Below are positions 36,130-46,818 of a stretch of DNA of 64,000 nucleotides, piece after piece; within the stretch, counting starts at the first letter, position 1, and every line of letters starts with the position of its first letter. A program made the translations under genes and the position numbers. The DNA lies in NCBI GenBank assembly GCA_050084985.1, contig JBITNC010000001.1, positions 31,806,001-31,870,000 of the forward strand. Reading direction: 5' to 3'. Origin of the DNA: Nageia nagi (taxonomy: Eukaryota; Pinophyta). The notes under the pieces were generated by a model, which saw only the letters and a program-made list of their open reading frames with translations, was not told where the DNA came from and did no database searches.

Positions 36130-36705
36130 AAATAATCATTCTTATCCTTTCCAAAGAAAAGCAATTTTAATAATGTTAAATGGTAATGATATTTTCAAAA
36201 GGAATGGGTTTAACAAAATGACACAAATGATTTTAAACACAAACAAAATACAAATTATGACAAAAGATTAGGTGATTTTGGATTAATAACCAAGTTATTA
36301 TAACATCTACCTTATCTTTCTTTATCTCAAGATTTAACAACCTAAGATGATATCAAACAATATCGTTATATGTTGATAAAAAATCTATAAACTCCAGTGT
36401 GTGTAGTGAGATTCATTCCCCTTCTTATATCATTTGAGATGAAATATCCTAGAGACATTAATAAGCTAGTCTATCCGTATGAAACGTTTAGAGGTCCATA
36501 GGAAAGAAGGTTGCTAACCAAAATGGAAATATCACCACTCGTAAGGTATGCCCCATTGCCATACAGGCATCCATAGCCCCGATGAGGATTAACCCCTCAA
36601 TCTCCCTACAACCTTGCTCTACTGCCAATCAGGTGTCCATAGCCCCAGTAGAGGATATTGTAATCACCCAAGAATCATTGATGTAATGTAGTAATTTTTT
36701 TTTTT
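36130..36705. other. T2 non-coding segment right of the copia insertion
   Basis: It begins with the rest of the split 190-bp repeat (to about 36290). At about 36545-36645 a roughly 70-bp phrase (GCCA..CAGGCATCCATAGCCCC) occurs twice. No coding sequence is supported. Confidence 0.5.
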
Positions 36706-37610
36706 GATTCTTGAGTTCAAGATGAAGCAAATAATAGGATAGACACATAAATTTCACTCTTAATATCTCTTAGAATGATTTCATTCAAATTCTCTTAGAA
36801 TTTTTTAATGTATTAAGTGCTTGGAGTTTTTGGATTTCCCTTCAAACACAAACTTTATGTTTTTCTATCATCTATGGTATATCATTTCTTTATGAAAGAG
36901 AAGACAAAGTGAATGTAGTGATAACAAGTAAATTATTCTAAGATGACCTTTTCACATATACACATTTACAGGATAATCACTTTTACAATGACATGCAACA
37001 TATATTTACATCATACAAGGGCAGGGCACCCAATTGCCAAGTGACCTCTAGATGTTTCCATCTAGGTAGATTTTATAATTTTTATGTGTTTTATAGTTTT
37101 CAATTTTTTAGGATTTTATAATTTTTAATTTTTAATTTTTTTTTAACTATCAAATGATTCTTGGGTTCGAGATGAAGCGAATAATAGGATAGACGCATAA
37201 CTTTCACTCTTAATGTCTCTTAGAATGATTTCATTCAAATTCTCTTAGAACTTTTTAATGTCATAAGTGTTTGGAGTTTTTGGATTTTCTTTCAAGCATG
37301 AACTTTATGTTTTTCTATCATCTATGGTATATTATTTCTTTATGAAAGAGAAGACAAAGTGAATGTAGTGAAAACAAGGAGATTATTCTAAGATGACCTT
37401 TTCACACATTACACATTTACTGGATAATCACTTTTATAATGACATGCAACATATATTTACATCATACAAGGGCAGGGCACCCAATTGCCAAGTGACCTCT
37501 AGATGTTTCCATCTAGGTAGATTTTATAATTTTATAATTTTTATGTGTTTTATAGTTTTCAATTTTTTAGGATTTTATAATTTTTAATTTTTAATTTTTA
37601 TTTTAATTTT
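36706..37610. repeat. 450-bp tandem duplication in T2
   Basis: GATTCTTGAGTTCAAGATG at 36706 and GATTCTTGGGTTCGAGATG at 37156 start two colinear copies. They share CATACAAGGGCAGGGCACCC and GATGTTTCCATCTAGGTAG near their ends and a terminal (A/T)TTTTAATTTTT tract. The copies differ mainly by transitions. Confidence 0.88.
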
Positions 37611-37649
37611 ATTTTTTCTTCTAGGGAATCTATTCATGATGCGTTCAAA

Positions 37650-38836
37650 TCAAGTTTGAACTGCATCAGGATTAAATGAACAATGTGCTGAACTAAACAA
37701 AAAACTAAAATCTAATACCACTTGATTATGATAGATTTCTGGAACACAATAATCTAAGTGTTCAAATGTTACGATTTGTGTGATTGAGATGATTTGTTCT
37801 CGATGTTTTAAAGTCAGGTTGTGAGTACAATCAACTATTATTTTGAGCTTTTCTATAGGCCACAGAAGATAGAAATATATCATTAAATCATATTCTAAGT
37901 TAGGAGAGCACCATAACTCAAATGCGTTGATACAAACAATAACTTGATATCCATTTACTTTGACATCCCAACCGTAAGATTCACATGCATCATAGAATGT
38001 CAAGGCCATTTTTTTTGTATTCCAATAGGCATGGAAAAGATATTTGAATACAAAGGAGTAGGAACATTATGAATAACTTTCATAAAGAGATTTTTGTCAT
38101 ACCTACTTTCGAACCCTGGCAGATAACTTCCATTATTCCGTACTCTATGTCTTTTTGATAGTTTTTTGATAATCTCATTTCTAACCCTTATTTGATTTAT
38201 CGTTGTAAGCTCGGTAATACAACAAGCTTGTTTTTTCTCTAATCTTCGTTTCCAAATTGTATGTCGCATTTGCATGCGAAGAAATCTATGAGTTTGCCTA
38301 TATTGTTGTTGTAATGTTCTAGGAGGAAAAGCCACAAAAGTATTTGAAAAATCATAAATCACCTTTTTATGAGGTAAATAATGTAAAATTTCATCTATCC
38401 ATTCTAGGCTTTTGGTTAATTGTTTAACGTATTTCAGCCTAGCTAAAAGGAGTGAATACTCAGTTAATTAGCAATTTATGACGATTCTCGGTATTCCATA
38501 AGGCCATTGTAGGTAAAAAGCTGTTATTTCTTGTGATATTCTTTCCATATGGGTGAAATAGATTTGTGGATCTAAAATAATGCCAGCTTCATATCCACAA
38601 AAAGTGACTTCCCAACCATTATTTATACCACAAAACATATGGTATGTTCTTTCAAATTGTTCATCAATAGTCAATCGTAAATAATTTAAGAGATTAAAAT
38701 CAAATCTATATTTTAAATATGTTAATGCTAAATGACCTGGATATCTTAGCGATGGAAATCGTACTTGTGGTTGCACTATGCTACCTTCAGCAAATTCCTT
38801 TGCTAGATTCATCTTTTCTATTTTAATCATTAACAC
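37650..38836 (-). pseudogene. T2 sense accessory ORF downstream of integrase, unrecognised, internally duplicated
   Basis: I do not recognise this protein. It follows integrase by about 80 bp on the element's sense strand. The start is ATG at 38836 (MLMIKIEKMNLAKEFAEG). A stop at 38468 separates the first part from a continuation in the same frame (38362-38000), and a frameshift at 38000-38009 leads into the last part (38009-37650). The first and last parts look like two copies of one module: RTYHMFCGINNGWEV and LTFYDACESYGWDV, FYLQWPYGIPRIVINC and FYLLWPIEKLKIIVDC, and more weakly KVIYDFSNTFVAF and QVVLDFSFLFSSA. A basic stretch (FLRMQMRHTIWKRRLEKK) lies between. No membrane segment, signal peptide or known catalytic motif is visible. 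Extra ORFs after or before pol are known in Tat/Ogre elements, but their functions are unknown. Confidence 0.65.
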
Positions 38837-38915
38837 TTGAAAAATATCAATACTTTTATTTATTTATTAATTTAACAATAAAATAAAATGAAAGAAAACT
38901 AATGTGCATTTTTTT

Positions 38916-40130
38916 TTATGTATAGAATGGTCGAAGATGCATGATATTTATAGGTTCACGCTCTTCATTTCCTTCTAAGTCTGATAAATGATAAGTTCCT
39001 TTACCAATTTTTTTCTTAATGATATATGGTCCTAACCAATTTGGAGCAAACTTATCTTTAAGCTGTCGTTCTATTCGTGAAGTTTGTTGATTTTCTTTTA
39101 AAACCAAATCACCTATTTTGAACTCACGAATTAGAGCCCTTTTATCAAAAGCTCATTTTATCCTCTCTTGATAAACATGCATATGCTCTAAAGCATTGAT
39201 ACATTTTTCATCTAAAAGCAATAACTGATCTAAGTGAGTCTATCTTGCTTCTTCGTTGGAATTTTGCTCACTTAGATTTACTCTAAGGGATGGTATCTCA
39301 AGTTCTATGGGTAGGATGGCTTCTGTTCCATATACTAAAGAGAATGGTGTTGCCCCAATAGGAGTGCGTACACTGGTACGATAAGCCCATAAGGCTTTTG
39401 GTATTTGCATATGCCAATCTCTATGAGAATCATTTACTATTTTTGCTAAGATGTTCCGAATAGTTTTATTAGTAGCCTCTGCTTGTCCATTGCCTTGTGG
39501 ATAATATGGAGTGGAAAAAATTTGTTTAATTTTATACTTGTCACATATTTGTTTTACATCCTTATTTTTAAAATTCTTTCCATTATCTGTAATTAATTGG
39601 TTCGGTATGCCGAATCTACATATAATATAATTTTCTATAAATTCAGCAAATTTGTGAACCAGTGGTGGAAGTCATGGGAATAGCCTCTACCCATTTAGTA
39701 AAATATTCAGTTGCTGTAATGATGAACTTGTGTCCACTAGAAGATGTAGGTGTAATTTGTCCTATTAAATCTAATGCCCATTTAGAGAATGGCCAAAGTG
39801 ATTGTATAGGATGTAGTTCTTGAGATGGTTGTGAAAATAAATGAGCATATTGTTGACATTTAAAATATTTTTTAACATATTCACAACAATCATTTTCCAT
39901 AGTTGGCCAATAATACCCTATTTATATTAATCATTTTACAATCGCAACACCATTAAAATGTCCTCCGCATGTTCCATCATGGGCGGAGGATATAGCCTTT
40001 TTAATATCATTCCATTCAAGACATCTGAGTAAAATACCATTGAAATTTCGTCGATGCAAGATATCCCCTATCAAACAATATTTAGTTGCTTTAATTTTAA
40101 AAGATCGTCGTGATGATTTATTAAGGTTTG
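38916..40130 (-). pseudogene. T2 integrase, decayed
   Basis: The zinc-binding part reads GDILHRRNFNGILLRCLEWN, AHDGTCGGHFNG, YYWPTMENDCCEYVKKYFKC (about 40065-39850). The core has WALDLIG (about 39785), IITATEYFTKWVEAIP, ITDNGKNF (about 39590) and STPYYPQGNGQAEATNK (about 39510), so all three catalytic acidic residues remain. The C-terminus is FAPNWLGPYIIKKKIGKGTY, then LEGNEEREPINIMHLRPFY ending near 38916, the usual Tat-type end without chromodomain. Several stops (for example near 39900-39925, 39655 and 39150) disable it. Confidence 0.9.
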
Positions 40131-40228
40131 CGAGAAGAGTTCCAAATTTTAAAAAAATCTATCAATTCTTTGTACCAATTATCTTTATCAGTTACGTCAA
40201 TATTTAATACACTTTTTTCTTCATCTTC

Positions 40229-42081
40229 CTATTGTAATGATGATTGAGACAATTGAATTATTTCAACTTGAATTGAAGATTTTTTAGGATCTTCTGGGAT
40301 AAGAGATCCAATAGAAGCCATAGCATCTGCAAATCTATTAGATGATCTTGGTGCCGCTTCTATACTAAATTGGTCAAAAGATTTTAATAATTCCTCAACT
40401 AACCCTTTATACTTTTGAAGTAAAGGTTCTTTACATTGATAGATTCCTTTCACTTGATTTATGATGAGTAAAGAATCTCTAATAATCTTAATTCTTTTAA
40501 GTTTTAATTTAACAATAGTTTTTAATGCTAATATCAAAGCTTCGTATTCCTCATTATTATTAGTACAAGGAAATTTTAATTTAAATGAATATGGTATAGG
40601 GATCCCTTGTGGTGTTATGAATACAACACCTACTCCACCACCTTATTCACATCGAGAACCATCAAAGTGTATTGTCATATCCCAATCATCTTCAGGTTCT
40701 ACAGGTATTTCAATTTCATCTAATTGAAACACCCCATCATCAGGTAATTCAATGACAAGGGGTTTATTATCTTGCAATGGAGCATCAGTAAGATAATCAC
40801 CAATTACTTGTCCTTTTATTGACTTTTGTCCAATAAAATGTAAACCAAATTCATTTAAGTGCATTATCCACTTTGCAGTTCTTGAATTTTGATAGGTTTT
40901 ATTCATCGTATATTTCAATGGATCCACTTTAGAGATGGCATATGTTGTATGATTAAGCATATAATGTCGAAGTTTTTTAGTAGCAAAAATGATAGCAAGA
41001 CATAATTTTTCCAAATATATATACTTAATCTCGTAGCTCACAAGTGTTCTACTTAGATAATATATAGCTTGTTCTTTATCGTGTTCATTCTTTTGAGCAA
41101 GCATTTTTAGTAGCAAAAATATATAACAAAAAGGGTACATCTTTTCTTGGTGGACTTAAGATAGGAGGAGATAATAAATATCTTTTAATTTCATCGAATG
41201 CATCTTGTTGTTCTTTGCCCCAATGATATTCTACTCCTTTTTTTAATAATTTTGTAAATGGTTTACATTTATCAGAAAGTTGAGCTATAAACCTTCTAAT
41301 GGCTTGTAACTTGCCCTGTAAACTTTGTAATTGTTTTCGATTTGCAGGAGGTGGCATGTCTACTACTGCCTTCACTTTACTAGGATCTATTTCAATTCCT
41401 CGTCGGACACAATAAATCCTAATAATTTTCCTGAAGTTACACCAAAAACACATTTTTTTGGATTTAATCTTACTTTATGTTCTAATAATCTATCTAAGAC
41501 TTTAATTAGGTCTTTTCCATGATCTACTCGATATTTAGATCTAACCAACAAATCATCGACATAATCTTCTATTATTTCATGCATATAATCATGGAATTAT
41601 AAGTCATAGCCCTTTGATAAGTTGCCCCAGCATTTTTTAATCCAAAAGGTATAACTTTATAACAAAAGGTACCCTAAGGAGTTATAAAAGCTATTTTATG
41701 TTGATCTTTAGTAGCTATTTTTATTTGATTATAGCCAAAAAACCCATCCATTAATGACAACATATCATGTCCTGCTGTCGAATCTACCAAACTATCAATG
41801 CTAGGTAGAGGGAAATCATCCTTAGGACAAGCTTTGTTAAGATCACGAAAATCTGTACATATTCTTATTTTTCCACTTGGTTTTTTCACAGGTACCATAT
41901 TAGATATCCAATCTGAATAATCTATAGGTTGTATAAATTTAGCTTCTAATAATTTTTGAAGTTCTTCTTTTACCATTAATGCTATAGTAGGATGCATTTT
42001 ACGTAATTTTTGTTTAACAGGTTTAGCATCAGGCTTTAATGCTAAATTATGTACTACTAATTTAGGATCTATTCCAGGCAT
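40229..42081 (-). pseudogene. T2 reverse transcriptase, RNase H and second (aRNH-type) RNase H, decayed
   Basis: RT: VPVKKPSGKIRICTDFRDLN (about 41900), DGFFGYNQIKIATKDQHKIA (about 41735), IPFGLKNAGATYQRAM, and catalytic YVDD (41552-41563 on the plus scale). First RNase H: IYYLSRTLVSYEIKY (about 41060), its early part broken by a frameshift at about 41090-41140. Then a linker with WIMHLNEFGLHFIGQKSIKG. Second RNase H: WDMTIHFDGSRCE (about 40680), NNNEEYEALILALK (about 40545), IIRDSLLIINQVKGIY (about 40470) and SNRFADAMASIGSLIP (about 40330), giving a D-E-D-D set. A second RNase H after the first is a known hallmark of the Tat lineage. A stop sits right after GSRCE. Confidence 0.92.
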
Positions 42082-42111
42082 GTCTGCATATGACCATGCA
42101 AATACCTTTTC

Positions 42112-43983
42112 TCATTCTTTTAATAAGGTTATAATTTCTTCTTGTTCATTTTCTGTGAGGTTTTCTCCTAATTGAATAATTTTAGGATTTTGAGGATCAT
42201 TACTAATATTTATTTCTAAGACTTTTTCAGTAAGCATATGTGACCCTTCTTCTAATTGATTTGGCACTGGTATCCAACCGTTGTTGTTAACACTATATTC
42301 TTCATCATATTCTTGAGTTTGTTCATTCGTGCATACTTGATTTTCATAGGAACCAAATATATGATCTACATTTTTGAATTCATGTACCGAAGAATTAGAT
42401 GATATAAGAGAGAAGTCAGCAATTACTTCATCTGTAGAAGTATTGGCTATTATTTTGATTAAATTTTGATTTTCATTAACTTCATTTATTTGTTCATTAT
42501 TTTGATCTTCAATATCATTCTCTTTTATTGTAACCATATTTATCGATGGTATACCTGAATATGGAATGATTGATGATTCGGCATTTTTATTTATTTTTTC
42601 TTGTATATCACTTGGTAAGCATGAATGATTCCAAGGTGGCTCAATATTATTAATAAAGAGCATCTCGACACCCTCTAAGACATCCATTTCACTTAATTAT
42701 TCTTCTCTTATATCAATAATTTCTTGTACTATAGATTCTTTCTCTAAAATTTCTTCATTATAATCCAAATTCTCTTCTCCTAAATTTTCTAATTTATCAA
42801 GATTTTTATATTTATTTTGATAACCTAATCCCCTTTTATCAGTGGGATCTTGGTATTGTAATTCAATTATTTCCCCTGGACCCTGTTCATATCGACCCAA
42901 TCCTCGTCCTTGCCAATTACATTTGTTAAAATAGTTTAATACAAATGTTCTTGAACATGGTGATAAATATTTCATATCATTATTGAAATTTTCTTCATAT
43001 GTTTGATTAGATATTGTTGACACAAGATCTACTATTCCCACATAGATAAACATTATCTGATTAGGTACTTCTCCTAAAGGTACTATTTGTCCAATTACAC
43101 TAGGTGATTCGGATACTTTACCCACTTCTTATGCTAAAGGTATATTAAATACAACATCATCTACGTCATATTCTCCCATCCCTAAATCTATTAATTTAAT
43201 TTTTACTGGATATACATTGGATGAGTCATTATTAGATGTAGTATTCACTTATTTTGATGAAGAAGCTCCATATTTTTCATCTAAAGTTTTAGCAACTTTT
43301 TCCCAAGTATCTTTATCTTGTATAACTATATCACCTTTTCCTATTATGACTTCAGATTGATTCACATTTTTGTTCATTAATATAGTTGATAAATTAGGGG
43401 ACGGTAATGTCACTTTATTTAGGTCAAAAATTAAATTACAATGTGAATAAGGATTTGGATCTTTAAACACACAATGAACTTTATCTTTATAGATGTATTT
43501 TAAACATCCATGATAAGTTGATGGAACACATTGCATTTCTCTAATCCATGGACGTCCTAAAAGAACGTTGTATTGTATAATATTTCCTTCAATTATATGT
43601 AATAAAGTTTGAACAGTTTTAGCCCCTACTATAATCGGTAGCACTATTGATCCCAAAGTTGAACACACTGCATCATTAAATGCCCTAATTTGTAAAGGAG
43701 CTAAAATAAGTGAATCTGATAAATTCAAATTTTTGTATGCAGCATCTAAAATTATATTTAAAGCTAAACCTTCATCTATCAGAATTCTTTTAAATAATCT
43801 CCCATCTACTTTACCCATTATATGTAAAGGTGGATCAAGTCCATCTGGTCCATCGTTATTTAATCTTTCTTGTTCGTAGAAGGTGATACTAGGTTGTTGA
43901 GATATCTTCAAACTTTCAACTATTGAAATAAAATTATCGGGGTTACTAACATCTACTTGAATTTCTTGTAGAATTTGATTCAT
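42112..43983 (-). pseudogene. T2 aspartic protease and linker to RT, decayed
   Basis: The protease lies at 43983-43249: PLHIMGKVDGRLFKRILIDE, then GLALNII, NVLLGRPWIREMQ and SVHCVFKD-type residues. The active-site triplet reads D-E-G where the family has D-G-G or D-S-G; a GGA to GAA change would explain it. The following frames (43125-42697, 42687-42112) contain CNWQGRGLGRYEQGPGEIIE, a glycine-rich patch typical of the segment before RT in Tat elements, and long acidic, Asn-rich stretches with no known domain. Confidence 0.8.
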
Positions 43984-44157
43984 AGCTTCCCTATAACTCT
44001 CAGACTATTGTAATAATTCAAATAAGGTCATCTTAACTAGAGACATTTTTAATTATCGTTGAAGAGCACCTTTTATCGAAACTTTAGGTTGTTGTGGAGG
44101 AGGTATAGGTTGTATATTAATTGGGTTTGATATTGATTGATTTTTTCATGGATTATC

Positions 44158-46818
44158 CTATTTATTCTGATATTGTTGTGCTCTTGTAGCTATACCAATC
44201 ATATGTATTAAATCATCTATAGTTCCTATAAATGGTATATCCTTATTATTCCATGTATAGTTCATTTGGTTTGGGATAATTACCACATTGTTAGCCTGAT
44301 GTGAAGGTAAGGGGTTTTGATATATCCCTAAATTTTGATTTGAAGGCACAATAGGATTATCCACATCTATTTTTTGACTATCTATCAAGTCTTGAATTTT
44401 ATGTTGTAAAGTTTGACATTTATTTGTATTATGTCCTTTTTGCCTATGATAAGCACAAAATTCATTCTCCTTATACCATTTGCTTCCTTTAACATTAGGA
44501 TTTTCAGGTTTTATATCAGGTAATGTAATCATACCATTATCACATAATTTTTTAAGTATTTCAACTAATGGTTCTGATAATGGGGTAAAATTTCTTTTAG
44601 GCTTAGGTTCAACATTTTCTTCGATTGTTGAAGCTTGACCATAATTTTCTGTCATAGCTATTTGATTATTTTGTGGTTGTTTACTAATGTTTTCATATTG
44701 ATTACCCTTTTTGTATTCTTTTTTCTTGAGCTTTAGTTCTCCATCTTGAATTTTAACTCTTTCTATAACTACTACCTGAGCAATAGCTTCTTCAAAAGTT
44801 CTATGTTGTTGAATTTGGAGAACACTGGCTATTGGTCTTAAACAACTTTGACTAAATAATTTAACCAATTCTTCTTGTGGTATTGTATAAGGCATACTAG
44901 TGAGTATAGCCCACCATCTTGAGATGTAATCTTGTATAGTTTCATCAGGAAACTGTTGTAATCTTGTAAGATCAGTAATATTGATTCTAAAGTGTTCAAA
45001 AAATTGATTAGCCAATTGTTCGAACGTATATAAACTATGTATGGGTAAACTATTATACCAATCTAAAGCTTGACTTGCGAGTGTCATAGGAAATATGCGT
45101 AACATTAATGAGTCATAATTAGCTATCTGATAACTAGAAAATGTAAATTTTCTCAAGTGTTCTTTGGGGTCTTCTCTTCCCTTAAATGATTCTATTTTAG
45201 GAAATTCAAACCTATATGGTAGTTTGTTTTTTGGAACACTTGGATGAATAGGTTCATTACAAATATTTTTATAATTTAACTTTTGAAGTCCTTGAACATT
45301 CATTTCTCGATTTATAAAATCCTTCATAAAGTCTTCTAATTCTTTATCAGTTCTACGACCTTGAGTGTGTCTATGATATCTTCGAGTATTCGGATCCTTT
45401 TTTGAAATTGATCTTGAAGTGTAAGACTCATAGTCAGAAGGAAACTCTGATGGTGGTGGAGGCAATATTTTAAGAGGTGAATGACATCATAGAATAGGGA
45501 TTTTAGGAGGTTTTTGGGATATACTTTTTCCATATAGATCTTTTCCTTTGTAATCAGGTTGTTTTGTTTGATTTTGGGTTTGTTCGACCCAACTTTTAAT
45601 GGAATCTTGCTTTTATTTATCATATAATTTTTGCAGTTCTAGTTCTTTATCCATTTCCTTTTGTAACAAAATGGCTATCTCTTTATCCATCGCTTCTTAT
45701 TTGTCTAAGTAAGGATCTCGATATCTTTGTATTTGACTTCCTTCAGGAGTTTCCGGTTTCAAATTTTTTATTTTTTGATATTCATCCCACTATATTTATT
45801 TTTCTTTCTCCATATGTAGATATTGTTCCCTTTTTATTTTTTCATTCTCTAATTCTTTAAGTTGTAATTCCTGTAAACGAAGTTGAATCTCATGTTCTTT
45901 ATGAAGTCTTTTATTTTCTTGTTCTAGGAATTCATTTCTTTCTTTGTTTACTTGTTCTTGTTCTATGAATTTCCTTTTATCTCTAAGAAGTTTATCTTCC
46001 ATTTCTTTTAATTTATTCTCTTGTTCTTGAATTTTAATGATTTCATTAACTTTTCTATTTTCTTCCTTTAGAATATATTGCATTTCTGCGGCCTTTTTAA
46101 TATCATTAGCATATATTTTCGTGAATTTTTGACCAACTTTTGTTTTACATAATTATCATTCTTCTAGTTCTTCATAAGAAGGTATCTCTTCTATTTTGAA
46201 CTTAGATGTCCTTCTATGTAATCCTCCATTTGAGGAATAAGATTTCTCCATTTGCTTCGTTGAAGGAGCTCTTTGAGATAAATTACTCGTAGGTATTGAT
46301 ACTTCATTTTTTCCTAATTCGAGAGATTTATGAGAAAAAGGAGATCCCTCTTTTTGGATTAAAGAACTGACTTTTCAACCATATGATAATAGATGTATGA
46401 CTCTTTCATATTTAACTTTATATGGCTTAGTCTCTGGTACCGCTATGGTTTCGGCCTGAGATTTATCCTTGTCAATTTCTAAGTTATCATGCCTTTGATT
46501 TAGTTTTTCTACATCTCCCGGTAAACTAGAATATGTCTTAGGAATAGCCCTATAATTAGCTAGGCGATGATGAATTTCAATTAACTCTTCATCTAACACT
46601 TGCATTCTAGCCTTGGTAATAGGATCTTCTATACTTTGTCTTTGCAATCTAGATTGATCATAACCCCAATCCCAATCTTTACTTTCATAATGAACTACCC
46701 GTGGATCTGATTCATCTAAAGGAGGTGGCCTCCTAACTGAAGACTCTATTAGATCCATATTGTATAAATCTATTTCTTGTATTTCAAATGGGTGTTCTCG
46801 CATTTTCTTAGCGGTCAT
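44158..46818 (-). pseudogene. T2 gag with long coiled-coil N-terminal extension, decayed
   Basis: One minus-strand frame runs from MTAKKMREHPFEIQEIDLYN (46818) to RAQQYQNK (44158), about 886 codons, with stops near 46375, 46150, 45795 and 45620 but no frame change. The N-terminal third (46083-45796) is a strongly charged Glu/Lys heptad-like coiled coil (KLKEMEDKLLRDKRKFIEQE and similar). The capsid core follows from FPKIESFKGREDPKEHLRKF to LTRLQQFPDETIQDYISRWW (about 45200-44930). The zinc-binding motif is EFCAYHRQKGHNTNKC (about 44465). Gag assembles the particle; the coiled coil may aid assembly (inference). Confidence 0.85.

Noticed and set aside
40461-40727. Plus-strand ORF opposite the second RNase H of T2
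   Set aside because: Shadow of the RNase H coding strand; no domain of its own.
45336-45623. Minus-strand ORF of 95 codons in the T2 gag region
   Set aside because: It overlaps the gag frame in another phase, and the gag frame shows the conserved capsid sequence through this point.
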